From assembly GCA_003290165.1 (NCBI GenBank), contig QNQO01007575.1, positions 310,001 to 374,000 of the forward strand: a stretch of 64,000 nucleotides of DNA. Reading direction: 5' to 3'. Shown here piece after piece: positions 22,601 through 32,404 of this stretch (within the stretch, counting starts at the first letter, position 1; every line of letters starts with the position of its first letter). The position numbers and the translations under genes were made by a program. The DNA is from Berberis thunbergii. Taxonomy: Eukaryota > Streptophyta > Magnoliopsida > Ranunculales > Berberidaceae. The notes beneath the pieces were generated by a model. The model searched no databases. It had not been told where the DNA came from and worked only from the letters and a program-made list of their open reading frames with translations.

Positions 22601-25600
22601 TTCAGGGACTGTCAAAGAGTCAATTGGGGGCAGTGCCATCATAGGAATGTAGCCATAGAGAGCTTTGAAGGGTGTAGTTTGCAGACTCAAGTGATAGGTT
22701 GTATTGAACCAATGTTCGGCTAAATATAGCCATTGGGTCCTTTTAGAAGGTGAGTTGCCTGTCATGCATCTTAGATAGGTCTCCAAGCAGGCGTTGGTGC
22801 ATTCTATTTGGCTGTGTCAGAGAAGTACCTAATGTTGCAAACAAATGCTTCCAAAAAGTGTTGAGGAAGACTTTGTCCCTATCAGTGGCAGACCATGAAG
22901 TTTGTAGACTGTCTGTAAGAATATATCAGCCACCATGGGAGCTGTGAATGGGTGGGAGAGGGCCATAAAATGGCTGTACTTGGTCAGCCTATCTACGACC
23001 ACCAATATAATTGATTTACCATGAGAATTGGGCAGGTCCTCTATGAAGTCCATACTGATATGCTGCCAGACATGGTTTGGGATAGGCAGGGGCTGCAATA
23101 AACCTCCATACCCAGTCTGATCTCCCATGTTTCTCTGACATGTATCACAAGATGTAATAATTTAAAGCACATGTGATTTCATACCTGGCCAAAAGAAGTA
23201 GTGCTCAAGTCTTTGATGTGTGGCTGTTACACCAGAATGACCACCACTAGGTGAAGCATGTAGGGAACTGATGAGCTACAATCTCAAGTTGCCACTGATT
23301 ATGTTCAGGATGCCATTTGTGAGAGAAAACTGAGGTAGTACAGCAGAGGGCTAATCAGCAACTTAGTGATCATATCGTGGGCTAGTGAATCTTCATTATA
23401 GCTATTGACTACCTCTTGAAGCCATTGAGGTTGCACTTGAGATAGAGCTAGGCAGCTTAGAGCCACGTTGGTGTTTCTGGATAGAGCATTTGCAGCTGTA
23501 TTGTCAAACCCTTTTTTGTAGCTTATGGTGTAGTCATAACCTAGTAGTTTGGACAACCATTTTTGCTGCAAAATGGAGGTGATTTTCCGATCTAAGAAGT
23601 GTTTTATACTTTGATGGTCTGTGAGGATGTAGAACTTAGCACCCGACAAGTATCCCCTCCATTTGTTGACAGCCATGACAATGGCAAGTAACTCCTTGTT
23701 ATAAGTGGATAGGGCCATGTTCTTGGGACCCAAAGGCTTTGCTAAAGTAGGCAATAGGGTGACCTTTTTGGGAAGGAACAACCCCCACTCCAATTGTTCA
23801 TGAGTCTCAATATAAAAAAAAAGGGTGAAATCAGGAAGTTGAAGGACGGGTGGTGGTCATGGCCAATTTCAGGGTCTCAAAAGCTGTTTGGGCTTCCAAT
23901 GTCCACTTGAAGGCCTCGTTTTTCAATAAATCAAACAATGGCTTGGCAATTTGGCCATAATGTCTTACAAATTTCTGTGGCAGCCTGTCAAACCAAGAAA
24001 ACACCTTAATAACTTTACATTGGAGTAGGCCAATTCACCATAGTCTTTATCTTGGAAGGGTCAGTTGCCACTCCTTTATTGTGAATGATGTGGCCCAAGC
24101 AAGACAAATGATGTTGTCCAAAAGAACACTTGGAAAGCTTTGCATAGAGGGAGTGTTGTCTTAGAGTAGAAAGGGTGATGTCAAGGTGATGGATATGTTG
24201 ATCTAAGGACTTACTATAAACAAGAATATCATCAAAGAATACCAAAATGAACTTCCTAAAGTATGGTTGGAAGACTTGGTTCATAAGTGATTGGAAACTA
24301 GTTGGTGCATTAGTGAGGCCAAAGGGCATTACCTTGAATTCAAAGTAGCCATGGTGGGTCTTGAAATTGTCTTATACACATCCATGGCGTGAACTAGAAC
24401 TTGGTGATAATAAGTTTTAACCTGATCTTAGATCCAGTTTAGAAAAGATTTGAGCACCATTCAATTCATCCAACAAATCATCAATAAGAGGCATTGGAGA
24501 CTTTTCCTTAGCTTCCTATAATCTACACAAAACCTCCAAGTGGGGTCCTTCTTTTTGACAAGTAATATTGGAGCGCAAAAGGATTGTTTGAATGTTGAAT
24601 GAGGCCAGAGTCAAGCATTTCTTGTACAAGGTGTTCAACTAGGTTTTTTTGTACATGAGGTAGCTTGTAGGGTGGTTTAGAGATTGGTGTAGCATTAGGT
24701 TTGAGGGGAATTTTATGGTCAAGGCTACGGGTGGGTGGAAGAGATGTAAGAGTCTAATAAGATTCTAATAATGTAGCTATCTGAGGATGGGTGAAAGATG
24801 GTACTTGAACCTGTGTAATAGAAAAGAAGTTAACTAGGAAGGAAGGGGAGTGTTTTTTGAAGAATTTAGTGAGTTTAGTGGTTTCCAATAGGCAAAGAGA
24901 AGTTGAATCTGGGCTGCCTTCTAAAGTGATTTTCTGTCCTTTATGAGTAATTGTAACTTGTAAAGTTTGAACGTTAATGACAATGTCTCCAAAAGGCTTA
25001 AGCCAATCCCCACCCAACACCATACCATAGCCCCTTAAGGGAAGAAATCTAAGAAGTCCCTCAAAGTGGTTGTGTTGCATGGTCTTGAGAGGTTGGCACA
25101 CAACGTTACTTAGCGTTACTTATCAGATGCTGACCATTAGATACCTTGACAATGATCTGAGGGGTTAAGGGTTGTTGGCCAACTAGTAGCTTTGATAACT
25201 TTGGGGTCAATAAAGGAATGAATACTACCAGAAGAATGGAGATGGGTTTCTTTTTTATAAAGCCTTTGAGTAATATGGTGTTTGAGGAATAGCTACCCTG
25301 AACAGCATGGATGGATAGCTCCATATCAGAGGGAAGCTCTTGAAGAAGGTTGTTTGTATCACCAGGACAGGGTTGAGAGTCTTCCACTATGTCCTCATCA
25401 GGAAACAACATATAGAGATGTTGTTTGCATACATGTCCTGGCTTATACAATTCCTCACAATTATAGCAAAGGCCCTTATCTCTTCTTAGTTTCATTTGGT
25501 CAGGGTTAAGGCGTCTAATAGGAGGTGTTGATGAGTGGAATCTAACATTAGGAACACTGGATAAGGAAGGAGTAATGGGAGTTTTCGGGTTATGAATTGA

Positions 25601-28600
25601 GGTGGACGGGGTATGTATCAAAAAAGAGGACTGTGAGGAAGATGATGATGATTTTGCCCAATTAGAATTGTAATGTGAGTATCCCGGCGTACGGCAAGGT
25701 TGTATGGACAAAGTGGTAGTGAGAGTGGAATTAGGGAGGTTGATTTTGCACCCTAGCAAGGGAGAAGGCTTGAACATCTGCACTACAGATCTGAGATCAG
25801 GCTTCAGTCCACTTAAGAAACTGATAACAAAATATGGTTCCGACAAGGAGGGGTTGTGCAAGAGCATTAGGGATTTGAGCTCTTCAAATTTGTCATAATA
25901 TGTCTCAATGGATTGGTCTTGTGTCAGCTTATTGAAAGCATCCACATAGTTATCAGTGGTTGGATCTTCAAACGGTAAGCATAAATCATGAACTAAATCC
26001 TTCTACAATATGATAAGTTTATCAATCTGATTAGTCTAAAAACCAGTATCTGCCTTACTGTCAAAGTGAATAGAAGCTATGGCCACTTTACTATCAAAAC
26101 ATTGTATAAAGTAAAATACCTCTCGCATTTTTTCACCCAAGAACGAGGGTTTGAACCATCAAAGTGTAGAATCTATATTGGGGAATCTATAGAAATTACC
26201 CCACCATCAGAGGGTGCGTGGGAGGGAGATTTCCACTCTGTCACTTGTGAGCTACTTGATTCTCCTCCTTGATCGAGTACCTTGACTCCTTGCAACATCT
26301 CGATCAACTGGCCCATCTTGCATCTAACCTCTTCTCTTGCGCCTCACTTGATTGAGTGATGTGTTGCATCTCCACTCTCATAGATTCCACCTGTCCTGCC
26401 GTTTTAGCTTGTTGTTTCTTCGATTCCTTCATGAAATTCTCTATTTCTCGTGCTCTTGTCTCCATTTTTGGATCAGATTAGGCTTTGATACCAATTGTCA
26501 TATTTTGACAAGCTAAGGAGAAAATTAAGAAGAAAGAAAGAAATTGGATTTGAAACTTGTATTCCAATTCATAAGTTTCCATAGATGTGTGAATTTTCCT
26601 GCAGAGTTACGTTTTCTCATAACTGGTTCGGCATTAGTACTTCCTGTATGATTCGATACTTTTTCTGATCAAGGTACTTTTTTGGTTTGTATATATTATT
26701 TCTCCAAAAAAAAAACATGTCTTCTTTTTCAACAATTCCAAAAGTTAAGTTCACACCCCAATGAGGAAACCCTACTTCAAGTAGATGCTAAGACAAGAGA
26801 AAACAGAACAAGTATGCTGGGTCGAATCACTTAAACTTCTGGTGAAGAAAGTGTGATTAAAGAAAAAGAAAACAAGAAATAAATTCATCACATCAAAGTC
26901 ATGAATCATTCATTGGCAATGCCATACTATAAAATGGTGCTATGCTAACACCAGCCCAAAGTGACCCTTGACCATCATTAGGGTAAACAGCCTGTGTATA
27001 AACTAATCCCCAGGCATAGTGGTCCCATCCACATTAGCATACAGAATAATACTTTTATCCACAATGAAATATGACTGTTCTTTTCATTTCTTTTTGCCAC
27101 GACATACGTGTATTGTGCTTTATCATTTTTATAAGCAATAAAATTAACCAAACCCAAACAAACTTATTGTTTGTAAGATGAACTTTACATGCTATGAAAA
27201 TGCTCAAATAGAATAAATTGATTTATATCCTTTTGGTGCAGATCACATTCTTGGCACTGGAAATCAATTGTCTACTGACTTACGAACCTCAGAAGTTGGT
27301 GAATTAGACATCAGGAAGAAAGTTTACAACTAGAGGAAGAAAAACAAATAGAACTTAAGAATACCTTTGGATAACATTCAAAACCTCCACCTGTTACATT
27401 AAGTAGAGCCAATGACAATATCCTATTAGGTACCATTGCTGCTAACTTGCAAGCTATCATAGCCCCTGTTAAATTAAACAAGACAACAAAGAACCAGACC
27501 AAAATATCAATTCCATGGCATGTAGATGGAATGAGCAATTTATAAGTTGCCAAAATATTAAGCATAATAACAGACCAAAAGAGACTCCATAATCACTTCT
27601 ATCAAATTTGGCATGTAGAAGAATTCAGTTTACGATCTAGTTGACTTCAAACCTAATTGTTATTAGAGAATTAATTAATCTCAGACTGAAAAAACAGAAT
27701 ACTACTAACTTATAAAAAATTAAAAACTTAAACAAAGATTGCACTGTGGTGATCTGCCTAATTTACTTCTATTCAGATCATATTTTTTAACTCAAACGAA
27801 GAGTTCTCAAGGATGGGGTCACTATAAAAGCCTTAATCAGTATGCTCTGAAATTGATAGAGTTTGGTCTCGTGAACTCACCCATGGAATGCCCAAAGACA
27901 TGTGCTTTTTCCCAACCTAAATGATCCATCAAAGCTGTTGCATCCTTTGCCATAACAGTAGTTCTGCCATAAATGAAACACTAAACTTCAGAAATCAACA
28001 GTTTCAGGTATTAAGTGATTAAATTCACCATCATTTTAGATGAAAGAACCAATCAAACAAGACATCTGGTTGAAGAAATTATCAACATTTTGGTAAAAAC
28101 AACTTAAACTAATATATAAATTAAACAACTCCACCAAAGAAACTTTCAACCCAAACAACCCAAAATCCATTTGAACTAATTCAAAGCTTATGTAGACAAC
28201 CAAATTGCAATTCAGCTAAAAAAAACAACCCATTGATGAAAATTTCTAAAGTAATGTTAAAGAATGAATTTTCATTTTATACAAATAATCTCCCAACCAA
28301 CAAAAACAACAAAACAAAACATTCCATTGATGAAATTTTCAACGCCAATATAATCACTTTAAATTTTAAAAAAAAAAAAAAAAAAGAGTCAATAGGTGCG
28401 CAAATTGTAAAATGAAGAAGAAATGAACTCACGTATATTCAGATTTCTTTGTGGGGATGGAACTCCGACCCATCCCCCGATTATCAAATGAACAAACCTC
28501 AATCCCCCCATTGTCAATTCCACCATCCTCCCCATCCTGAACCTCAGAATTATGATCAGCACCCACTGATTGTTCATCATTTGGTTTCTCAGTACCTGTT

Positions 28601-28845
28601 AACCCCTTAATTTGGGGACCCCAGGATTGATGGGTTCCTGCCAAACCTGTACATCATTTCAGAATCTAATCAGAACCCAGACTCTAAAATCAAAACTTTA
28701 GAACAAAAACGTTGAGAAAATTTGTAATAAACAAACCTATGATGAGAAGCACTTTGATTGGTCCATGACCAAATTTCCTGTAAAAAATCTCGATCCCATT
28801 GTTTCCTCCACTATTCTGAGCCTTGCTGACATCACAGAATGGCAT
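19642..28845 (-). CDS. Alpha/beta-fold hydrolase with C-terminal membrane helix, 10 exons
   Basis: A lipase/esterase-like alpha/beta hydrolase; the substrate cannot be told. Exons, in transcription order: 28845-28737, 28646-28433, 27963-27881, 27465-27365, 21496-21401, 21285-21232, 20816-20668, 20585-20468, 20053-19966, 19844-19642. They give 404 residues, with every junction in phase. The nucleophile elbow is GHSMG (Ser134), the likely acid is Asp271 in RYDIIAQ and the likely base His299 in GGHLVSH. The oxyanion-type loop is [10 protein letters not shown] at about 37-46. Residues about 358-384 form a hydrophobic helix followed by a basic tail, so the enzyme is probably membrane-anchored at its C-terminus. 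The family usually has HGRHD where this copy has HGRYD. Intron 4 is nearly 6 kb because of a Ty3/Gypsy insertion. Confidence 0.9.
21703..22033 (-). repeat. LTR, complete (3' LTR of the element)
   Basis: About 331 bases with TG...CA type ends (TGTCGTG...TTATGACA). It is followed inward by a purine-rich stretch on the minus strand (GGAGCAGTGGGTAT), a plausible polypurine tract. Confidence 0.75.
22185..23128 (-). pseudogene. Retrotransposon integrase, frameshifted
   Basis: Three overlapping pieces: the first core Asp in SMDFIEDLP with [12 protein letters not shown], a DRDK block that is out of frame with it, and the C-terminal [15 protein letters not shown]...[13 protein letters not shown]...[11 protein letters not shown]. 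The last blocks are the normal end of a Ty3/Gypsy integrase. No clear chromodomain follows. At least two frameshifts are present. Confidence 0.8.
23305..23793 (-). pseudogene. Retrotransposon RNase H fragment
   Basis: Shows [28 protein letters not shown] and NTAANALSR, the usual RNase HI blocks that follow Ty3/Gypsy reverse transcriptase. The N-terminal part, with the first catalytic Asp, is not in this frame. Confidence 0.85.
24015..24329 (-). pseudogene. Retrotransposon reverse transcriptase fragment
   Basis: Contains [13 protein letters not shown] and the catalytic FFDDILVYS block, then [14 protein letters not shown] and W of the thumb region. All are typical of Ty3/Gypsy reverse transcriptase. 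The upstream palm part (24330-24750) is broken by frameshifts. Confidence 0.85.
25106..25945 (-). pseudogene. Retrotransposon gag with zinc knuckle
   Basis: A 279-residue open stretch with a capsid-like N-terminal part ([26 protein letters not shown]) and a single zinc knuckle CYNC...GHVC at about residue 160. It continues toward a protease region in which the usual Asp-Ser-Gly triad cannot be seen. It is part of the Ty3/Gypsy element and its upstream end is not intact. Confidence 0.8.
26496..26567 (-). repeat. LTR remnant (5' LTR of the element, truncated)
   Basis: Matches the first part of the complete LTR at 21703, with small indels, and stops after TTGTATTCCAA. The remaining roughly 260 bases are absent. 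Confidence 0.75.
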
Positions 28846-29037
28846 CTTCTTCTTCTTCGATTGCTTCTTAAAATTGCAAAGATTGGAACAATAGACAGTC
28901 TTGGGTGTTAAAATTTTCCAGAAACAGAGACAGAAGAGAAAGTTTGGTTTCGATGTTCTGTCATATAGGTGGGAAGGGAAATAGACGGTTGAATGTTGAC
29001 ACGTGGCTGTTGACTAGTGGCCGGTGGTGGTGGGCTA
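28846..29037. promoter_or_regulatory. 5' UTR and proximal promoter of the hydrolase gene
   Basis: This is the only unique-looking sequence between the hydrolase ATG and the cluster of palindromic MITEs. It must contain the transcription start unless the promoter reaches into the transposons. No clear TATA box was picked out. A GACACGTGGC G-box-like motif lies at about 28998-29007. Confidence 0.35.
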
Positions 29038-29092
29038 ATCACTCCCTCCCTCGCTGATTTCCTCGCTGGCTTCCTCGACATTTAGAATTCCT
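29038..29092. mobile_element. GC-rich palindromic MITE, copy B1, one arm only
   Basis: Only the right arm is recognisable: CTCCCTCCCTCGCTGATTTC, then TCCTCGACATTTAGAATTCC. The matching left arm is not present upstream. It ends where copy B2 was inserted. Confidence 0.6.
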
Positions 29093-29096
29093 GTTT

Positions 29097-29284
29097 GAGT
29101 AATTCTAGGTGTCGAGGAAACCAGCGAGGAAATGAGCGAGGGGATGGAGGGGGCGGGGTGGAGACCGTCTATCTTCCTCGAGATACGTGCACAAAAAAGA
29201 TGGCATGTATCTCGAGGGAGATGGACGGTCCCCACCCCGCCACCTCCCTCCCCTCGCTAGTTTCCTCGACACCTAGAATTTCTA
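29097..29284. mobile_element. GC-rich palindromic MITE, copy B2
   Basis: A 188-base palindrome with ends GAGTAATTCTAGGTGTCGAG and a mirrored right end. The 9-base flanks are TTCCTGTTT (29088-29096) and TTCATGTTT (29285-29293), matching at 8 of 9. The loop is AT-containing around 29190-29202. Its left flank is the end of copy B1, so it landed in or beside an older copy. Confidence 0.8.
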
Positions 29285-29315
29285 TTCATGTTTCATATAT
29301 CATTGAAATTTATTA

Positions 29316-29474
29316 GAGTCATTCTACGTGACGAGGAAACCAGCGAGGAAAAGGAGGTAGCGGGGGGTGAACCAAAAAAGTGGGCACACATCCCGAGGGT
29401 GAATGGTTCACCCCTCGCCACCTTATTTTCATCGCTGGTTTCCTCGCCCACTTCCTCGACATTTAGAATTTCGG
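29316..29474. mobile_element. GC-rich palindromic MITE, copy C (9-bp TSD)
   Basis: A 159-base palindrome with a perfect 9-base duplication AATTTATTA (29307-29315 and 29475-29483). Arms carry ACGAGGAAACCAGCGAGG and GGGGGGTGAACC, and mirrored GGTTCACCCCTCG. The right arm has an extra CGAGG unit (CGCCCACTTCCTCGACATTTAG), so arm length differs slightly. Confidence 0.85.
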
Positions 29475-29570
29475 AATTTATTATATATTTTTATATATTC
29501 TCAAAAAATTTTCTTTTTGCACCGAAATATTTCTTAAAATAAAGATACCAAAATAAAATCGAAAAACGAA

Positions 29571-29759
29571 CAGAAATTCTAAATGTCGAGGAAGTGGGCG
29601 AGGAAACGAGCGAGGGGAGGGAGGTGGCGGGGTAGCGACCGTTCACCTCTCTCGGGATGTGTGCCGTCGATTTTTGCATGCGCATCTCGAGGGAGGTGAA
29701 CGGTCCCCACTCCGCCACCTCCCTCCCCTCGCTCGTTTCCTCGCCATGTAGAACTGCTC
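29571..29759. mobile_element. GC-rich palindromic MITE, copy D
   Basis: A 189-base palindrome beginning CAGAAATTCTAAATGTCGAG and ending CGCCATGTAGAACTGCTC. Arms carry GAGGAAACGAGCGAGGGGAG and the ACCGTTCACCTC block. The right end is more diverged than in copies A and C and no clear 9-base duplication remains. Confidence 0.75.
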
Positions 29760-29964
29760 TATATGAAAATGTGAAAAATAGATGAAATGTAAAAATCTAT
29801 TAAGCATATTAAATGAAGCTAAATACTAAGAAATGAAAGTAATTGACTAAGACTTTGACTAATGGTTTTGATGCGTTTATGGATAAACAACAAAATAAAT
29901 GAATGTGTCAAATAGGTTAGATGTGTCAAGGCAATGACTACCTCGCACCACCATTTCTTCTCTC

Positions 29965-31215
29965 TCACATCACCTACTTTTTTTTTTCATACTTTCTCAC
30001 ACCACCTATGTAAACAAAAATCATTCATTTTTTTCTCCTCACCATTCAAATCAACAATGATTCATCCCTCCCCCATTCGAAATCTCTTGCAAATCTATTC
30101 AAAATCTATCCCCACACTCAAATCTCTTGCAAATCTATTCAAAATCTATCCCCACACTCAAATCTCTCGCAAATTTCCTCAATCTCTCTCGAAAACTCTC
30201 AAAATCCCCTTAAAGTTGAAACCCTTAAACTCAAACTCAATAAATATGCATAACTTAACATAACAGACAAACCCAAACTCAAAATGAAAAATAAAGTAAT
30301 TTTCGAACCAATTTAAAACCTCAATTGAGACTGAAAATTGTAATACTCTACATTATCTAATAAACACAACTTGAAACACTTGAAAATGTTTTGAAATGAG
30401 CAAGTTATTTATTTATTTTTTTAAATAAACCTCCAGTGGGGAGGGGCACCTCTGGAATGCCAGACCTTTATTACTTGTCAAAAAATTGATTTACAATCAA
30501 TATGGGGGTACATGACGACTTTACTCGTGATATAACCAAAACCAAACTTGGGCTGCAGCCAGAAACCAAAATACAAATGAGCAAGTTATTGAAAATGTTT
30601 TGAAATGAGCACAATGATGATAACTTGCTCATTTCAAAGTATTTTCAAGTGATTCAAGTTGTGTTTATTAGATAACTCAGAGTACTGAAACTTTTGTGTT
30701 TGAGAATTGGTCTCGATCGAGCACATAAGTTGGCTGAAAGTCAGAAACACTATCCCGTTTTCATTTTTCGGACAGATTTGTGCAACTTTAGTAAAATGAT
30801 CATAACTTGCTCATTTCAAAACATTTTCAAGTGATTCAAGTTGTGTTTATTAGATAACTCATAGTATTACAATTTTCATGTGAGTTTGAAAATCGGTCTT
30901 AATTGAGAATTTAAATTAGTCGAAACTTACCATATTTTGCATTTTTTTCGTTTTGAGTTTGAGTTTCTCTGTTATATTAAGTTATGCATATTTATTGAGT
31001 TTGGATTTAAGTGTATAGACTTTTAAGGAATTTTGAGAGTCTTCGATGGAGAAGAAGATTTGCAAGCGATTTAAGTGTGAGGAGATATGTGAAAGAGGAG
31101 ATTTCGAATGGGAAAGGGAAGAACCGTTTTCGATTTGAATGGTGAGGGGGAAAAATAGATGGTTTTTATTTATATAGGTGGGGTGAGAAAATAAAAATAA
31201 AAACTCAACAGTCGT
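29965..31215. repeat. Large imperfect fold-back (inverted repeat)
   Basis: The left arm (about 29965-30409) and right arm (about 30800-31215) are reverse complements over about 400 bases with scattered mismatches. For example TAAGTTATGCATATTTATTG at about 30985 mirrors CAATAAATATGCATAACTTA at about 30240. The segment beginning ATAACTTGCTCATTTCAAA occurs twice in direct order, near 30619 and 30801. Within the left arm a 54-base unit (AATCTCTTGCAAATCTATTC and on) is repeated in tandem at about 30080-30160. No protein is encoded; the long frame here is low-complexity Ser/Leu/Lys. Confidence 0.7.
30410..30574 (-). mobile_element. Short retroelement insertion with 16-bp TSD
   Basis: AAATGAGCAAGTTATT occurs at 30394-30409 and again at 30575-30590, flanking 165 bases unlike the surrounding fold-back. 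Read on the minus strand the insert ends GGAGGTTTATTTAAAAAAAT, an A-rich tail. A 16-base duplication with an A-rich 3' end is the signature of LINE-machinery retroposition. It is probably a 5'-truncated LINE tail or a SINE. Confidence 0.65.
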
Positions 31216-32404
31216 GTCATCTTAATCTATACTCTCTGATGAAAGTTTTCACATGCACAGCTAGCAATTTTTCCTTGATGTTAAAAGTGCTAGAAAAAAG
31301 CTGCAATTCCATTATGAAATTTTGTAACCATTTCGCTAAGTTAAGTTGGTTATCAAAACCAATTCTTTAAAACCAATCTCTATAGATTGGTGCAGGCAAT
31401 GCAAACTTGAAGAAACACGAGTCAATCTATTGCTTGTAATTTTAATACAAATAAGCCCATCTCCAAGAGTGGGCAATCTATAGCAAGATATATATTTTTA
31501 CCTTTCAGATGTATAACCCTCTCCAGAAGATACATTAACTCCATCTTGATTATAGTTTTCTATAGCAATGGAGGGGCCAACAAATATATGCAAATCAATC
31601 TAGCTTTATCAATTAAGCACAACAAGAAATCGGAACTCTCATCTTTTGTAAGCTATAAGTATCCATCTTTATAAGGTTGATCTGACATTGCTGCTCTATG
31701 AACTAGTAATTGAGAAGGTGACGGAAAAAACAGAATATATGAACAAAAGGGAATTGGAGGATCACACACATTTACAACAAAGGAATATGATACAACTGTC
31801 TAATGGAATGGGGAATATGAACTCTTCCTAAAACAAAACTTTACCTCTGCATAAATTCCAGGATGGTGGCCTGTAATCTGAGATAGTCAAAGCAAGCCCA
31901 ATCAAGATTCTGTAGGATAAGCACGGCTCAGCTGAATTCACTAGGAGAAAAGTGCTCGTGTATGGTGTTCAGGCTGCCTTCAGAATTCAGATAAACATAG
32001 TTGATCTCATTCTGCAACTCAGCTCTGAAACAAGATTTGGTGAACTTCTGGATGTTTCAAAGGTTTCCTTGCAATGCATTTAGTTGTGTATAAAATGTAA
32101 GATTGTGATGGAATAGGCACTCTGTTGGTTTAAAATGACCGAAAGATACTGTCTCCAATCAATAAACAATGAGAGACGTCTAAACCACGAAAGCCTCACT
32201 AAAGTATAGGAGCATCACCTAATCACAAAGAAGTGTATTGAGGGGGCAACTAGTTCCATACAGACCTCGCCAATCTGAGCTACTGTTGGCCAGCATGCGC
32301 AATTGGCAAGCACAAAATGATTAAATGGATGGACCAAGTTGCAATATCTTTTGGGGGTGGTCTGCCACAGCAGGCTTGGACTGTTATTTTCCGTCTCCAA
32401 TTTC
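31216..32404. other. Intergenic and 3' UTR of the DmX/Rav1-like gene
   Basis: No coding exon is seen. The last few hundred bases before 32405 are the probable 3' UTR of the large minus-strand gene. Confidence 0.5.

Larger units (their letters stand above)
21703..26567 (-). mobile_element. Ty3/Gypsy LTR retrotransposon, degenerate, in hydrolase intron 4
   Basis: The left LTR (21703-22033, about 331 bp) runs TGTC...GACA. The right LTR starts at 26496 and matches the left one for about 70 bases (TGTCATATTTTGACAAGC and GAAATTGGATTTGAAACTTG) before it breaks off, so the right LTR is truncated. Next to the right LTR, read on the minus strand, is TTGGTATCAAAGC, a primer-binding site for initiator tRNA-Met. 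Inside, in minus-strand order, are gag, protease-like, reverse transcriptase, RNase H and integrase pieces. That order (integrase last) is Ty3/Gypsy. Many frameshifts and stops make it non-autonomous. No target duplication can be shown because one end is lost. Confidence 0.9.

Noticed and set aside
29035..29718. Several short frames on both strands at 29.0-29.7 kb
   Set aside because: They come from the palindromic GC-rich elements, which read open in mirrored frames; no protein is likely.
29934..30263. 109-residue plus-strand frame
   Set aside because: It is low-complexity and coincides with a tandem repeat inside the fold-back arm.
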